Below, in pieces: positions 1 to 8,806 of a stretch of DNA of 34,133 nucleotides. Both the position numbers and the translations under genes were made by a program. Under the pieces are notes generated by a model, which was not told the DNA's origin, made no database searches, and saw only the letters and a list, made by a program, of their open reading frames with translations. Position 1 is the stretch's first letter. Every line of letters starts with the position of its first letter. Source of the DNA: Anaerolineaceae bacterium (lineage in GTDB: Bacteria > Chloroflexota > Anaerolineae > Anaerolineales > Villigracilaceae); the NCBI GenBank assembly GCA_003598975.1, contig QZIJ01000123.1, positions 1-34,133 on the forward strand, read 5' to 3'.

Positions 1-238
1 GGCCGCCGATATCGGGGCCTTCATCGTAATGCAGGCCGAGCCAGTGCAGGCCGTCAATCAATTCCTGTTCGGCGCCAGGTTCGTAGCGTTTCTGGTCAGT
101 GTCTTCGATGCGAAGGATGAACTTTCCGCCCAGTCGACGCGCCAACAGGAATGGATACAGCGCAGAACGCGCGTTGCCGATGTGCATACGTCCAGTGGGG
201 GACGGGGCGAAGCGGGTGCGAATGGGTTTGTCAGTCAA
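1..238 (-). CDS. gltX: Glutamate-tRNA ligase, N-terminal part (cut by window edge)
   Basis: This is the first ~79 residues of glutamyl-tRNA synthetase, which charges tRNA-Glu in the cytoplasm. The translation shows the class I synthetase start: TRFAPSPTG, then the HIGH-type sequence MHIGNARSA, then LRIEDTDQ, the standard glutamate/ATP-binding N-terminus. No ATG is available near the N-terminus. A TTG at 236-238 gives a normal-length start and has a GGAG element about eight bases upstream, so TTG is chosen. It lies 48 bp downstream of rodA on the same strand and may be the last gene of the shape/division cluster. A separate glnS at 19980-21680 suggests this enzyme need only be discriminating for tRNA-Glu, but the part that would decide this is outside the window. 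Confidence 0.93.
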   Translation of the reverse strand, partial: MTDKPIRTRFAPSPTGRMHIGNARSALYPFLLARRLGGKFILRIEDTDQKRYEPGAEQELIDGLHWLGLHYDEGPDIGG

Positions 239-286
239 GTGTGAATCTCCAATTTTGTCGCGCAGTTCGTCGATTTGCGGCGACGG

Positions 287-1387
287 TTAAAATTCCATCT
301 GACGATGCCTGATGATGACGCTTTCCACAAGTCCAATGCCGAGCATGAGCGAGACAAGTCCCGATCCGCCGTAACTGATGAACGGGAGCGGAAGTCCCGA
401 AACGGGAATGATATTCATGTTCACGCTGATGTTGACCGCGCCTTGAAAGAATATCAACACGGCAATGCCATATCCGATCATCGCGCCTGTGATGTCCCTG
501 GCGAGGCGCGATGTGCGCAGGCAACGAATAACGATGAAGACCAGGATGGCGATCACCAACCCCGCACCGATCATGCCGAACTCCTCCGAGATGGCAGAAA
601 AGATGAAGTCGGTATGGCGGACTTTCAGAAAGCGCAACTGTACCTGTGTCCCGTGGCCATATCCCTGCCCGAGCAAGCCTCCCGATCCAATAGCGATCAA
701 TGCCTGTTGCACGTTATAAGTCGCGCCGTATGTGGCGTTCGCATCGGGGAACAAAAATGTCAGTACGCGGTCGCGCTGGTATTGCTCAAGGAAAGGAAAG
801 GCCGTCGCAATTCCCATTATCCCGATCAGCGCGCCCCACAGCAGGTGTTTGATCTGGATCCCGCTGATCCAGATCATTGCGGCCCAGATGACCATCATCA
901 CGATCACGTTGCTCAGGTTGGGCTGGAGCAGAATCCAGATGGCGAGTCCCCAGACCCAGGCCAGGCTTCCGAGAATCCATTTCAGGTCGCGCGGACGATC
1001 TTTCGTCACTTCAAAGTAGCGTGCTAGAATCAGCACTTCTACCACTTTTGCCAGTTCCGTCGGCTGGATGAACAGGCCTGCAACCTGGAACCAGCGCGCC
1101 GCGCCAAATTGCGGTTGTGCACTGATGTAGATCATGATGAGCAGAATCATCATGACGATGTACATCGGGATGTAAAGCGCGGTCCAATAACGATAGTCAA
1201 TGCTTGCCACGAGTATGATCACAACCAACCCAATCACCGCAAATTGGATCTGCCGCGTCACCGACTGTGCGATCTCCTCATTCCCCGCGATGGCCGAGCG
1301 GATCATCGCCACGCCAAAGGCGATGGCAAAGACAATCACACCCAGCAGCCAGAAATCAAAATGACGCCATGAAATTCCGCGATTCAT
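287..1387 (-). CDS. rodA: Rod shape-determining SEDS glycosyltransferase RodA
   Basis: A 366-residue polytopic membrane protein of the SEDS family (FtsW/RodA/SpoVE), which polymerises lipid II into glycan strands together with a class B PBP. About ten hydrophobic segments are visible. Conserved family sequences include GAARWF with IQPTELAK (~residues 95-115), LLQPNLSN (~153-160), GSGGLLGQGYG (~233-243), RHTDFIFSAISEEFG (~255-270) and the C-terminal PFISYGGSG (~336-344). The partner PBP2 (mrdA) lies in the same cluster, which favours RodA over FtsW. The start is three bases after the minE stop, implying translational coupling. Confidence 0.95.
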   Translation of the reverse strand: MNRGISWRHFDFWLLGVIVFAIAFGVAMIRSAIAGNEEIAQSVTRQIQFAVIGLVVIILVASIDYRYWTALYIPMYIVMMILLIMIYISAQPQFGAARWFQVAGLFIQPTELAKVVEVLILARYFEVTKDRPRDLKWILGSLAWVWGLAIWILLQPNLSNVIVMMVIWAAMIWISGIQIKHLLWGALIGIMGIATAFPFLEQYQRDRVLTFLFPDANATYGATYNVQQALIAIGSGGLLGQGYGHGTQVQLRFLKVRHTDFIFSAISEEFGMIGAGLVIAILVFIVIRCLRTSRLARDITGAMIGYGIAVLIFFQGAVNISVNMNIIPVSGLPLPFISYGGSGLVSLMLGIGLVESVIIRHRQMEF

Positions 1388-1390
1388 TCC

Positions 1391-1648
1391 CTATCCACCG
1401 CGGCGGCGCGCCATGCTCCTGATGGGAATGTCGGCCACCAGTCTTTGCGAGCGTCCGTCACGCTCCAGACCGATCCGCACAGCATCGGGCTCGATGTCGA
1501 CATGACGCGAGATCACATCCAGCAAATCGTCTTTCAGCGCGTCCAATTCCGCAGGCGTCAGGTCTGTGCGGTCATGGATGAGCACAAGCTGGAGCCTTTC
1601 CTTGGCGTTGGCGGCGCTTCGTTTGGGTTTCAAAAAATTGAACATCAT
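1391..1648 (-). CDS. minE: Cell division topological specificity factor MinE
   Basis: An 85-residue MinE, the usual length for the family. MinE stimulates the MinD ATPase and confines the MinCD inhibitor to the cell poles. The N-terminus MFNFLKPK resembles the amphipathic membrane-targeting helix. It is followed by the anti-MinCD segment (AKERLQLVLIHDRTDLTP, ~15-32) and the topological specificity domain (DLLDVISRHVDIEPDAVRIG, ~44-63). The minD stop and the first minE ATG overlap as ATGA (1645-1648), so 1648 is preferred over in-frame codons further upstream. A second ATG follows directly and could also be used. Confidence 0.93.
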   Translation of the reverse strand: MMFNFLKPKRSAANAKERLQLVLIHDRTDLTPAELDALKDDLLDVISRHVDIEPDAVRIGLERDGRSQRLVADIPIRSMARRRGG

Positions 1649-2433
1649 TTCCTCCCCGTCAGGCGCGCCCACAGGCCCGTTCCCGCTTCGAGATTCATGA
1701 ACGGCACATCCTCCCCTTTCATGCGTTTGGCAATGTTGCGGAAGGCCTGCCCCGCGCGGCTCTTTGGCTCCAGCGCCACAGGGTTGCCGCGGTTCGTCCC
1801 CACAATCACCCCTTCGTCTTCGGGCACGATACCGATCAGTTTAATCGCCAGCAAGTCGAGCACATCCTCTGCCGAAAGCATATCGTGTTGCTTCACCATG
1901 ACGGGATTCAGGCGATTGATGATAAGTGACGGCGTGCCTTTTTCCTCGGCCTCCAGGATGCCGATCACGCGGTCTGCATCGCGCACCGCTGACACTTCGG
2001 GATTGGTCAACACCAGCACACGGTCCGCCGCGGCGATGGAATTCTTGAAGCCGCGTTCGATCCCCGCGGGCGAATCGATCAATACCCAATCCACTTCGGT
2101 GCGCAACTCGTTGCACAGGCGTATCATGTCCGAAGGAGTGACCGCCGACTTGTCCCGCGTTTGCGCCGCAGGAATGAGATACAACTCGGGCAGGCGCTTG
2201 TCGCGTATCATCGCCTGTCTCAATCGGCAACGCCCCTCGATTGCATCCACTACATCATAGACAATGCGATTTTCCAAACCCATCACCACGTCCAGGTTTC
2301 GCAGGCCGATGTCGCCGTCAATGCAAACGACGCGTGCCCCGTCCGCGGCCAGCGCAACGGCCAGGTTGGCCACGGCGGTGGTCTTGCCCACGCCGCCTTT
2401 TCCAGATGTGATCGTAATGACTTGTGCGCCCAT
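1645..2433 (-). CDS. minD: Septum site-determining ATPase MinD
   Basis: A 262-residue MinD, a deviant-Walker ParA/Mrp-type ATPase that binds the membrane as an ATP dimer, recruits MinC and is released by MinE. The deviant Walker A motif GKGGVGKT is at residues 11-18. DGDIGLRNLD (~39-48) and LIDSPAGIE (~118-126) are the family motifs that follow. The C-terminal residues GLWARLTGRK form a short basic amphipathic tail matching the membrane-targeting sequence. An AAGGTG element precedes the ATG, and minC ends eight bases upstream. The order minC-minD-minE is the classical one. Confidence 0.97.
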   Translation of the reverse strand: MGAQVITITSGKGGVGKTTAVANLAVALAADGARVVCIDGDIGLRNLDVVMGLENRIVYDVVDAIEGRCRLRQAMIRDKRLPELYLIPAAQTRDKSAVTPSDMIRLCNELRTEVDWVLIDSPAGIERGFKNSIAAADRVLVLTNPEVSAVRDADRVIGILEAEEKGTPSLIINRLNPVMVKQHDMLSAEDVLDLLAIKLIGIVPEDEGVIVGTNRGNPVALEPKSRAGQAFRNIAKRMKGEDVPFMNLEAGTGLWARLTGRK

Positions 2434-2441
2434 GCTTCACC

Positions 2442-3128
2442 TTAAGATTGATTCGACTGCCATGATTCCGACTTGATGATTCCATCTTCCAAAAAATATT
2501 TTTCGGGATGGGATTCGCCGCTTCTTTCCGACAGGACAGCGGACACGCCTCCGATTCGAATTCGCGCCGCCGACAGGTCCAGCCCGCACACGACCGCGGA
2601 TTCATCACCTTTCACCCCCGCGTGGACAATGCCGCGCACCCGTCCCCAAACCAGGATGCCTCCCTCGGCAATCACCTCCGCACCGGGGTTCACATCTCCC
2701 AGCACCACAATGTTTCCGGGAAATTCGATGCGCGTTCCCGACCGAAGCGTGCGCGCCACCCACATGGCCGCCCCCTCGCCGATCTCCTCCGCGGGAGGGC
2801 GGGTTGTTTCCTGCGGACGCGGCCTGGAAATGCGCGTGGCCAGCCCGAGCAATTGGGCCGTCTTCTCAGTGGTGGGCGATTCGCTCACCACCGCCCACAG
2901 GTTCACGCCGCGTTCCGAAAGCGTATCGCGCAATTCGGACAGTTCGTTCACATGGAAAATCTGGCTTCCGACATCCAGTGCGACGCGCGCTCCCTGGAAA
3001 AACGACCGCCGCACTTCGATCTGCTCCATCAAGGCGGCGCGCAATTCATCCCATTCAGCATTGCCCAACGAAATCAGCAACCCGTCGCGCAGTCCTTTAA
3101 TCTCGACCAGGGTATTCGAATCGCTCAT
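2442..3128 (-). CDS. minC: Septum site-determining protein MinC
   Basis: A 228-residue MinC, the FtsZ-polymerisation inhibitor recruited to the membrane by MinD. The N-terminal domain (~1-105) is variable, as is usual. The C-terminal domain (~125-220) shows the repeating glycine-rich turns of the right-handed beta-helix that dimerises and binds MinD (GNIVVLGDVNPGAEV, GGILVWGRVRG, AARIRIGG). It is the first gene of the min block. An extended -10 element lies in the short gap behind mrdA, so minC may head its own transcript as well as being read from mreB. Confidence 0.93.
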   Translation of the reverse strand: MSDSNTLVEIKGLRDGLLISLGNAEWDELRAALMEQIEVRRSFFQGARVALDVGSQIFHVNELSELRDTLSERGVNLWAVVSESPTTEKTAQLLGLATRISRPRPQETTRPPAEEIGEGAAMWVARTLRSGTRIEFPGNIVVLGDVNPGAEVIAEGGILVWGRVRGIVHAGVKGDESAVVCGLDLSAARIRIGGVSAVLSERSGESHPEKYFLEDGIIKSESWQSNQS

Positions 3129-3143
3129 GCGTATTTCCGCCGA

Positions 3144-3152
3144 ATTATAGCA
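3144..3152 (-). promoter_or_regulatory. Extended -10 promoter element in front of minC
   Basis: On the minus strand the mrdA-minC gap holds TGCTATAAT, an extended -10 (TGnTATAAT), 15 bases before the minC ATG. The predicted 5' leader is under ten bases. No good -35 is seen, as expected for an extended -10. It would allow minCDE-rodA to be transcribed independently of the upstream mre genes. Confidence 0.5.
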
Positions 3153-3159
3153 TGTCCCA

Positions 3160-5352
3160 TTAGCCGCCGCCCGCGGCCAGGTCTATGGCCTTGATTTCAA
3201 AGTAAGCCTGCATGACGCGCGCCACGATGGGTGCGGCCACCGAGGCGCCTTCTCCGCCGTTGTAGACAAATGCCAGGATGATAATCTCTGGATTGTCATA
3301 GGGCGCATAGGCAAGCGTCCACGAGTGGGTGGGCCAGGCGCCGAATTGACAGCGATTGGCCGCGAGCGCCACATCATCACAGTATTCAGCAGTGCCTGTC
3401 TTGCCCGCGATGGCGATCGGGAATTTGGTGGTATCGCCAAAGACTTTATTCAACGTGCCGCGGCGAATGCCGTCCTGATTATCGGTCACAGCCAGGCGCA
3501 TTCCTTCCTGCACCTTTTGTACGACAAACGGGTCCACCACTTTGAATTTGTCTGTTTCGGTGCAATAGGGACCTTCGCACACGAAATCGCGGATGAGAGG
3601 CGTCTGAGTGATATCCCATTTCATGGTGGGGCTAAACGGGGATATCTGGTAACTCGTCTCGCTGGATTTGGCATCGGTGATCTCGAATGTGGCAGGATCG
3701 AACCATTTCTCGACTACATTTCCTTCGCTGTCCTGCACTTCGCGGACAATTGTGGGTTGCATCAACTTCCCGTCGTTGGCGATTGTCGCGCCAGACATCA
3801 GGACCTGGAGCGGGGTGGCCAGCACGTAGCCCTGTCCTACGCTGGCGATGTAAGTATCGCCTGTGGACCAGTTCTCGCCTTTGTTGATGCGTTTCCATTG
3901 CGGCGTGGGGATCAGTCCACCCTGTTCGCCCGGCAGCGCAATACCCGATGGTTGATTATAGCCAATGGCGCGCGCGTATTCGCCCAGGCGCTCGATTCCC
4001 AATCCCTGCGGGATCTCATCCTTGTAACCGCCGCCCAGTTTGTAAAAACAAACATTACTCGAATAGGCAATGCAGTGCAAATAATCTATCGTGCCAAAGC
4101 CCTCCGGGTTGATGACGCCGTTCAGGTTGTAAGTCCAGTCCACGAATGGGCGTTCGCGACCCGGATCATTGGGCGAGAAAGTTTCGGTCAGCACCAGTTG
4201 GCCGGGCGCTTCGATGATGTCGCTTAGTGTGACCACACCCTCGTTCAATGCGCCTACAGCCGTGGAAAGTTTGAAGGTCGAGCCTGGCGGAAACTCGCTC
4301 GAGATGGCATTGTTCAGTAACGGACGACGCGGGTCCTGGCTGAGTTGTTCATAGTAGTATCCGGGGATGAAGCGCACCATGCGGTTGTTTTCGTAGGTTG
4401 GATACGTTACCATTGCCAGGATTTCACCGGTCTGCGGATTCATGGCAATCACCACGCCGCTGGACATTCGTTCCTGTCCGAAATAAGCGTTCCACTCCCT
4501 GATCTCATTGATCAACACAGCCTCCGCGGCGGACTGCAGGCGGGTGTCAATGGTCAGGGTGACGTTATTTCCGGGCGCCGTCGCAATGGGAGGTTCCAGG
4601 TTGCGAAGTTCCTTGCCGGCCACATCCTCCTGAATGATGCGTATACCGTTTCTGCCCAACAGGATTTCATCCAGTGAAAGTTCCACACCGGAATAACCAA
4701 CCTTATCCCGCCGGGGAACAAAGCCGCGGGCCAGGTAATCTGCTTCCAATCTGGCGGGTATCGGACCGAGAAAGCCGATCACATTGGCGGTGAGCGAGCC
4801 GGTGGGATAGTCCCGAATTGGCTCCACTTCCACCGACACACCGGGCCAGTCCACGGCGCGCTCGCTCACAATACGGGCTTTCACTTCATCCACAAAACAT
4901 TTAACCTTGACTGGAGTGTATGGCGCGTTTGAATCACCCAATTCGACCAATTGGGCAATGCCAGGTCCCTCAGTGCAGGGAGCAACCAGTTTGGCATCCT
5001 CCACGGTTCCACTGTTGACCGGGACCTCGATCAGGGTAGACAGTTCGCGATAGATTTTTTGAATATCCGCGCCATCATCGGGAAGATCAGCGGGTGTAAT
5101 GACCACATTATAGGACGCGAGGTTGCGCGCCAGGACAAACCCATTTCGGTCATAGATGATCCCGCGCGGAGCGGGCTCATTGATGCTGGTAGTGTAATTC
5201 TCCACTGCCTGTTCAAGCCAGGTTTCGTTTTCCACAACCTGCAGGTTGATCAGGCGGAAAACCAGCAGGAACAGCACGCCTGCCACCACAGCATAGACCA
5301 ACCGCATGCGACGTGGCTCCAAAATGGGTTGCGATACGGGACCGGCGTTCAA
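3160..5352 (-). CDS. mrdA: Penicillin-binding protein 2, elongation transpeptidase (TTG start)
   Basis: A class B PBP that crosslinks peptidoglycan during lateral wall growth with RodA and MreBCD. Numbered from the longest reading (ATG at 5379), it has one N-terminal membrane anchor (~27-48), a dimerisation domain and a transpeptidase domain. The active-site motifs are STFK (367-370), SSN (440-442) and KTGT (660-663). A TTG at 5350-5352 is a better start: it is preceded at five bases by GAGGAGG and overlaps the mreD stop (TTGA). The ATG at 5379 lies inside mreD with no ribosome binding site. The TTG start gives 730 residues. The segment between SSN and KTG carries an unusually long insertion with several cysteines. 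Confidence 0.95.
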   Translation of the reverse strand: MNAGPVSQPILEPRRMRLVYAVVAGVLFLLVFRLINLQVVENETWLEQAVENYTTSINEPAPRGIIYDRNGFVLARNLASYNVVITPADLPDDGADIQKIYRELSTLIEVPVNSGTVEDAKLVAPCTEGPGIAQLVELGDSNAPYTPVKVKCFVDEVKARIVSERAVDWPGVSVEVEPIRDYPTGSLTANVIGFLGPIPARLEADYLARGFVPRRDKVGYSGVELSLDEILLGRNGIRIIQEDVAGKELRNLEPPIATAPGNNVTLTIDTRLQSAAEAVLINEIREWNAYFGQERMSSGVVIAMNPQTGEILAMVTYPTYENNRMVRFIPGYYYEQLSQDPRRPLLNNAISSEFPPGSTFKLSTAVGALNEGVVTLSDIIEAPGQLVLTETFSPNDPGRERPFVDWTYNLNGVINPEGFGTIDYLHCIAYSSNVCFYKLGGGYKDEIPQGLGIERLGEYARAIGYNQPSGIALPGEQGGLIPTPQWKRINKGENWSTGDTYIASVGQGYVLATPLQVLMSGATIANDGKLMQPTIVREVQDSEGNVVEKWFDPATFEITDAKSSETSYQISPFSPTMKWDITQTPLIRDFVCEGPYCTETDKFKVVDPFVVQKVQEGMRLAVTDNQDGIRRGTLNKVFGDTTKFPIAIAGKTGTAEYCDDVALAANRCQFGAWPTHSWTLAYAPYDNPEIIILAFVYNGGEGASVAAPIVARVMQAYFEIKAIDLAAGGG

Positions 5353-5849
5353 TCTTCCTCCTCGACCGGGGCGACCCATTGCGCCAGATCGCGCATGAGC
5401 CAGAAAATGGGAATGGCAAGCAACAGATTCAACAATATACTTGGCAGAGTCACCAGGCTGAAGGCATCACCAAATGGCATGGATGCGCCAATGATGTTGA
5501 TAACGGTATAGGACAACAAATGCGAGAACAGGGACGCCAGAAATGTGACGGTAAACATGGCGATCAATGGTGCCTGCCATATCCTTTTCTGTAATCCCCG
5601 CGCGATCAGCACGGCCACTAAAAACCCGGCCAGTGGAATAGCCCACGGCAAACCGGTCACAAACGCGTACATGCTTCCTGCCAGTACAGCCCAATGCCAG
5701 GCGGTTTCCACCCTTTCCTGGAGCGCCCAGGCAATGACGATGATCAGTACCAGGTCGGCATACCCGGATAAAAGGGAAATACGGCTGACGATGGCCGATT
5801 GCAAAATGACAGCCAGCGCCAGAATGGGAAAAGCGACAAGATGGCGCAT
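5349..5849 (-). CDS. mreD: Rod shape-determining protein MreD
   Basis: A 166-residue hydrophobic protein with about five membrane segments, matching MreD in size and position between mreC and mrdA. MreD is an inner-membrane partner of MreC in the elongasome. Sequence conservation in this family is low, so context carries much of the call. The start codon is two codons after the mreC stop. The end overlaps the TTG start of mrdA, and the codons for the acidic tail EEED supply the mrdA ribosome binding site. Confidence 0.88.
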   Translation of the reverse strand: MRHLVAFPILALAVILQSAIVSRISLLSGYADLVLIIVIAWALQERVETAWHWAVLAGSMYAFVTGLPWAIPLAGFLVAVLIARGLQKRIWQAPLIAMFTVTFLASLFSHLLSYTVINIIGASMPFGDAFSLVTLPSILLNLLLAIPIFWLMRDLAQWVAPVEEED

Positions 5850-5852
5850 CTT

Positions 5853-6698
5853 TTATGGGACTGGAGAGGGAACCAGCGGCTCGATATTAACCGGGCGGAA
5901 GTTGGTGATGACCAGAACGATGGAAAGCCGCGAAAAATCCACAACCGCCTGCACCGAAGCCTGCTGGAACAAATCCGCTTCTCGCTTGCGGATGTTGATA
6001 ACCTGTCCAATGGGAAGGTCGGTCGGGTAACCGCCACCCAGCCCCGAGGTCAGGACAAGATCGCCTTCCTCGATGGTCACATCCTGTGGAATCAGGTTCA
6101 ACGACAGGTTACCGGTGACCGATCCGTTAAGGACAGCCTCCACATCCGATGCTTGCAGACGGACGTTGACCGCTGAAAGCGGGTCGGTGATCAACTGGAC
6201 GCGGGCCGCGTCTGCGATGACCGCGTCCACGCGGCCGACAAGGCCCTGGTCTGTGACGACGGGCATGCCGCGCAAGATGCCGTCGTTCGAGCCGCGGTTG
6301 ATGATGATGTAATGCAAAAACGGACTCGGGTCCCGACCGATCACGTCCGCCGCCACGTAACTCGACTCGGGGTTGGCGCGCGAATAGTCCACGAGTGCGG
6401 CGAGCGTATCCACCTGGCTGGCGCGCTCGGAGAGTTCGATCACCTGCGCGCGCAGGGCGGCCACTTCCGATTCCAGTTCGGCATTCCGCTGGCGCAGGGA
6501 GGCGACGTCACGCGGCGCGGCGAAGAAATCCTGAATTGCGATGTAGCGCGTGGAAAACCAACTTTGCGTGTCCACGAGCAGTCCGGTGAACCAGTTGGAG
6601 GCGGTGCTGAAGTAGCCGCCGAAGGCCAGTGCCAGGATGCCCCCCACCACTAAAAAAATAATCGTCGTCTGTAAAGAACGGGAAAGCAGGTCTCTCAT
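5853..6698 (-). CDS. mreC: Rod shape-determining protein MreC
   Basis: A 281-residue bitopic protein: a short cytoplasmic N-terminus, one transmembrane helix (~11-30), a coiled coil (~66-95, rich in Leu/Glu/Arg heptads) and the extracellular beta-barrel region typical of MreC (VIGRDPSPFLHYIIINRGS, then DQGLVGRV, then VLTSGLGGGYPTDLPIGQV). MreC dimerises through the coiled coil and activates PBP2/RodA. It lies 20 bp downstream of mreB. No strong ribosome binding site is visible at its ATG. Confidence 0.95.
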   Translation of the reverse strand: MRDLLSRSLQTTIIFLVVGGILALAFGGYFSTASNWFTGLLVDTQSWFSTRYIAIQDFFAAPRDVASLRQRNAELESEVAALRAQVIELSERASQVDTLAALVDYSRANPESSYVAADVIGRDPSPFLHYIIINRGSNDGILRGMPVVTDQGLVGRVDAVIADAARVQLITDPLSAVNVRLQASDVEAVLNGSVTGNLSLNLIPQDVTIEEGDLVLTSGLGGGYPTDLPIGQVINIRKREADLFQQASVQAVVDFSRLSIVLVITNFRPVNIEPLVPSPVP

Positions 6699-6718
6699 TT
6701 TTAATTCGCGCGGGCAGG

Positions 6719-7789
6719 TTACGCGTTATGACGTGTACTGCCGCGCTCCAATCCGACCAGATAACGGCTAAGGTTTTCAAAGTCATCAAAGATCATGCCC
6801 GCGCCGCGCGCCACGCAGGTGAGCGGGTCTTCAGCGACCCACACGCGCAATTTCAATTCGTCGGACAGGCGCTCGGCCAATCCTTGCAGCAACGCGCCGC
6901 CGCCCGCGAGGCAGATACCGACATCCATCAGGTCGGCCACGATTTCGGGCGGAATTTCGTCCAGTGCATCGCGGACGGTATCCACGATCACTTGCACAGA
7001 AACGGATAGTGCTTCGCGCATCTCGACCGATGAAACTTGAATCGTTTCGGGCAGGCCAGTCACCAGATTGCGGCCGCGCACATCCATGGTCTTTTCGGTC
7101 GGCAGGGGGTAGGCTGAGCCAATGCTCCATTTGATCTGTTCGGCCACGCCTTCACCGGTCAGCAGGTTGTATTTATTGCGGAGATACTGAACGATATCCT
7201 GATCCATCTCGTCGCCTGCCACACGCAGGGACCTCGAAACGACCACGCCGCTCATGGACATGACCGCCACCTCGGTTGTCCCACCGCCAATATCCACCAC
7301 CATCGAGCCGCGAATCTCCCCAATGGGCAGGCCCGCCCCGAGGGCGGCCGCGATCGGCTCTTCGATCAAAAAGGCCTGCCGCGCGCCTGCGGCCATGACG
7401 GCGTCGTAAACGGCGCGTTTTTCCACTTCGGTCACGCCGGTGGGGATGCCCACCACCACGCGCGGGCGCGGCAATGGCACCACGCTTTGTTCGTGGACCT
7501 TGCCGATGAAATATCCCAGCATTTCCTGTGTGATATCGAATTCAGAGATGACCCCGTCGCGCAATGGACGAACCGCCACTACGTTTGCAGGTGTGCGCCC
7601 TGCCATCTCCTTCGCTTCGAGACCGATCGCGATTGGCTGGCGAAGCCGTTTGTCAATCGTCACCCACGATGGCTCGTTGATGACAATCCCCTTGCCGCGG
7701 ACATGCACCAGGGTGTTGGCGGTGCCCAGGTCAATGGCAATGTCGAGAGAGAAAAGGCCTAGAAGCCAGTTTAATGGGTTGAAGGCCAA
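6719..7789 (-). CDS. mreB: Actin-like cell shape protein MreB
   Basis: A 356-residue bacterial actin that forms membrane-bound filaments directing lateral wall synthesis. It has the phosphate-1 motif DLGTANT (20-26), the phosphate-2 region MVVDIGGGTTEVAV (~162-175) and the adenosine motif AGGGALLQG (~300-308). The hydrophobic start (FNPLNWLLGLF) may be an amphipathic membrane-binding helix, as in other MreBs. It heads the shape cluster, with an extended -10 about 43 bases upstream. The C-terminal tail (LVGLERGSTRHNA) is slightly longer than in model MreBs. Confidence 0.97.
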   Translation of the reverse strand: MAFNPLNWLLGLFSLDIAIDLGTANTLVHVRGKGIVINEPSWVTIDKRLRQPIAIGLEAKEMAGRTPANVVAVRPLRDGVISEFDITQEMLGYFIGKVHEQSVVPLPRPRVVVGIPTGVTEVEKRAVYDAVMAAGARQAFLIEEPIAAALGAGLPIGEIRGSMVVDIGGGTTEVAVMSMSGVVVSRSLRVAGDEMDQDIVQYLRNKYNLLTGEGVAEQIKWSIGSAYPLPTEKTMDVRGRNLVTGLPETIQVSSVEMREALSVSVQVIVDTVRDALDEIPPEIVADLMDVGICLAGGGALLQGLAERLSDELKLRVWVAEDPLTCVARGAGMIFDDFENLSRYLVGLERGSTRHNA

Positions 7790-7831
7790 AGTGGGCTCCT
7801 CATTGAAAGTCTGGACTTTCTTGCAGGCGGT

Positions 7832-7840
7832 ATTATACCA
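7832..7840 (-). promoter_or_regulatory. Extended -10 promoter of the mreB cluster
   Basis: On the minus strand TGGTATAAT (extended -10) lies 42 bases upstream of the mreB ATG, in the 145-bp gap between the divergent mreB and DegV genes. The box sits in a near-palindrome, GGTATAATACC. No convincing -35 was found. Confidence 0.55.
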
Positions 7841-7934
7841 TGAGGTTTTTTAATGGATTTCCGCGCAACGATTTGGTAACAGGCGGGGTTAATCAGTTGT
7901 GTAATTCATTCGTCACTTCATTCGGGAGGAACCC

Positions 7935-8789
7935 ATGTCCAAGATCGCGCTTGTAACCGATAGTACTGCCTGGATCCCCAAAGACTTGCTCGACCAATAC
8001 AACATCACTGTTGCCCCGCAAGTGCTCATTTGGGGTGAGGAAACCTTGAACGACGGCGTGGATATCCAGCCGCAGGAATTCTATGCCCGCATTCAGACCG
8101 CCAAGGTGATGCCGACCACCTCGCAAGTCCCCATCGTTACCATGCAGAATATTTTCGCTGGACTGCTCGATAAAGGTTTTGATGTATTGGGGATCTTCAT
8201 CTCCTCGAAACTTTCTGGGACCATGCAGTCGGCCATTCAGGGACGGGAGGCGCTCAGCCAGGGACAGGACAAAATCCACATTGTAGACAGTCATGCCACT
8301 GCCATGGCGATGGGCTTTCAGGTTTTGGCCGCGGCTCGCGCCGTTGCAGACGGGGCCAGCGTATTGGACGCGAAAGCCGTTGCTGAAAAGGCGCGCGACC
8401 ATACAGGTGTCTACTTTGCGGTGGAGACGCTGGAGTTTTTGCATCGCGGCGGGCGCATCGGCGGGGCGGCGCGTCTCATCGGTACCGCACTGAATATGAA
8501 ACCCGTCCTTGCCCTCGTGGATGGCCGCGTGGAAGCCGTGGAGCGCATCCGTACGAAGGGCAAGGCTCTCGACCGTGTGCTCGAGTTGGTCGCGGAAAAA
8601 ACGAAGGGACAGCCGCCCATCCGAATTGCGTCCCTGCATGCCAATGCCCCAGAGGAGGCGCGTGCTCTGCTCGACCGCGCTTCGAAGGAACTAAACGCCG
8701 CGGAAAGCATCTCTACGGAAGTCAGTCCCGTCGTTGGGAATCACGCAGGGCCAGGGGTCGTCGGGCTGGCCTACATGTTTGGGATGTAA
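7935..8789 (+). CDS. DegV family fatty-acid-binding protein
   Basis: A 284-residue DegV-type protein. The family binds a fatty acid between two alpha/beta domains, and FakB members present it to the kinase FakA for phosphorylation. The start (KIALVTDSTAWIPKDLL, ~3-19) is the family signature with the Asp-Ser that contacts the carboxylate. The segment VPTTSQVPIV-like (TTSQVPIVT, ~60-68) and the RGGRIGG stretch (~175-181) are also conserved. GGAGG lies six bases before the ATG. No fakA is in the window. It is transcribed divergently from mreB and ends in a strong terminator. Confidence 0.93.
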   Translation: MSKIALVTDSTAWIPKDLLDQYNITVAPQVLIWGEETLNDGVDIQPQEFYARIQTAKVMPTTSQVPIVTMQNIFAGLLDKGFDVLGIFISSKLSGTMQSAIQGREALSQGQDKIHIVDSHATAMAMGFQVLAAARAVADGASVLDAKAVAEKARDHTGVYFAVETLEFLHRGGRIGGAARLIGTALNMKPVLALVDGRVEAVERIRTKGKALDRVLELVAEKTKGQPPIRIASLHANAPEEARALLDRASKELNAAESISTEVSPVVGNHAGPGVVGLAYMFGM

Positions 8790-8806
8790 ACGTCAATTGA
8801 ACAGAG

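Noticed and set aside
275..1027. Long plus-strand open frame opposite rodA, and similar antisense frames opposite mrdA, nrdJ and the M20 gene
   Set aside because: They are shadows of strongly supported genes with no ribosome binding site and compositionally odd translations.
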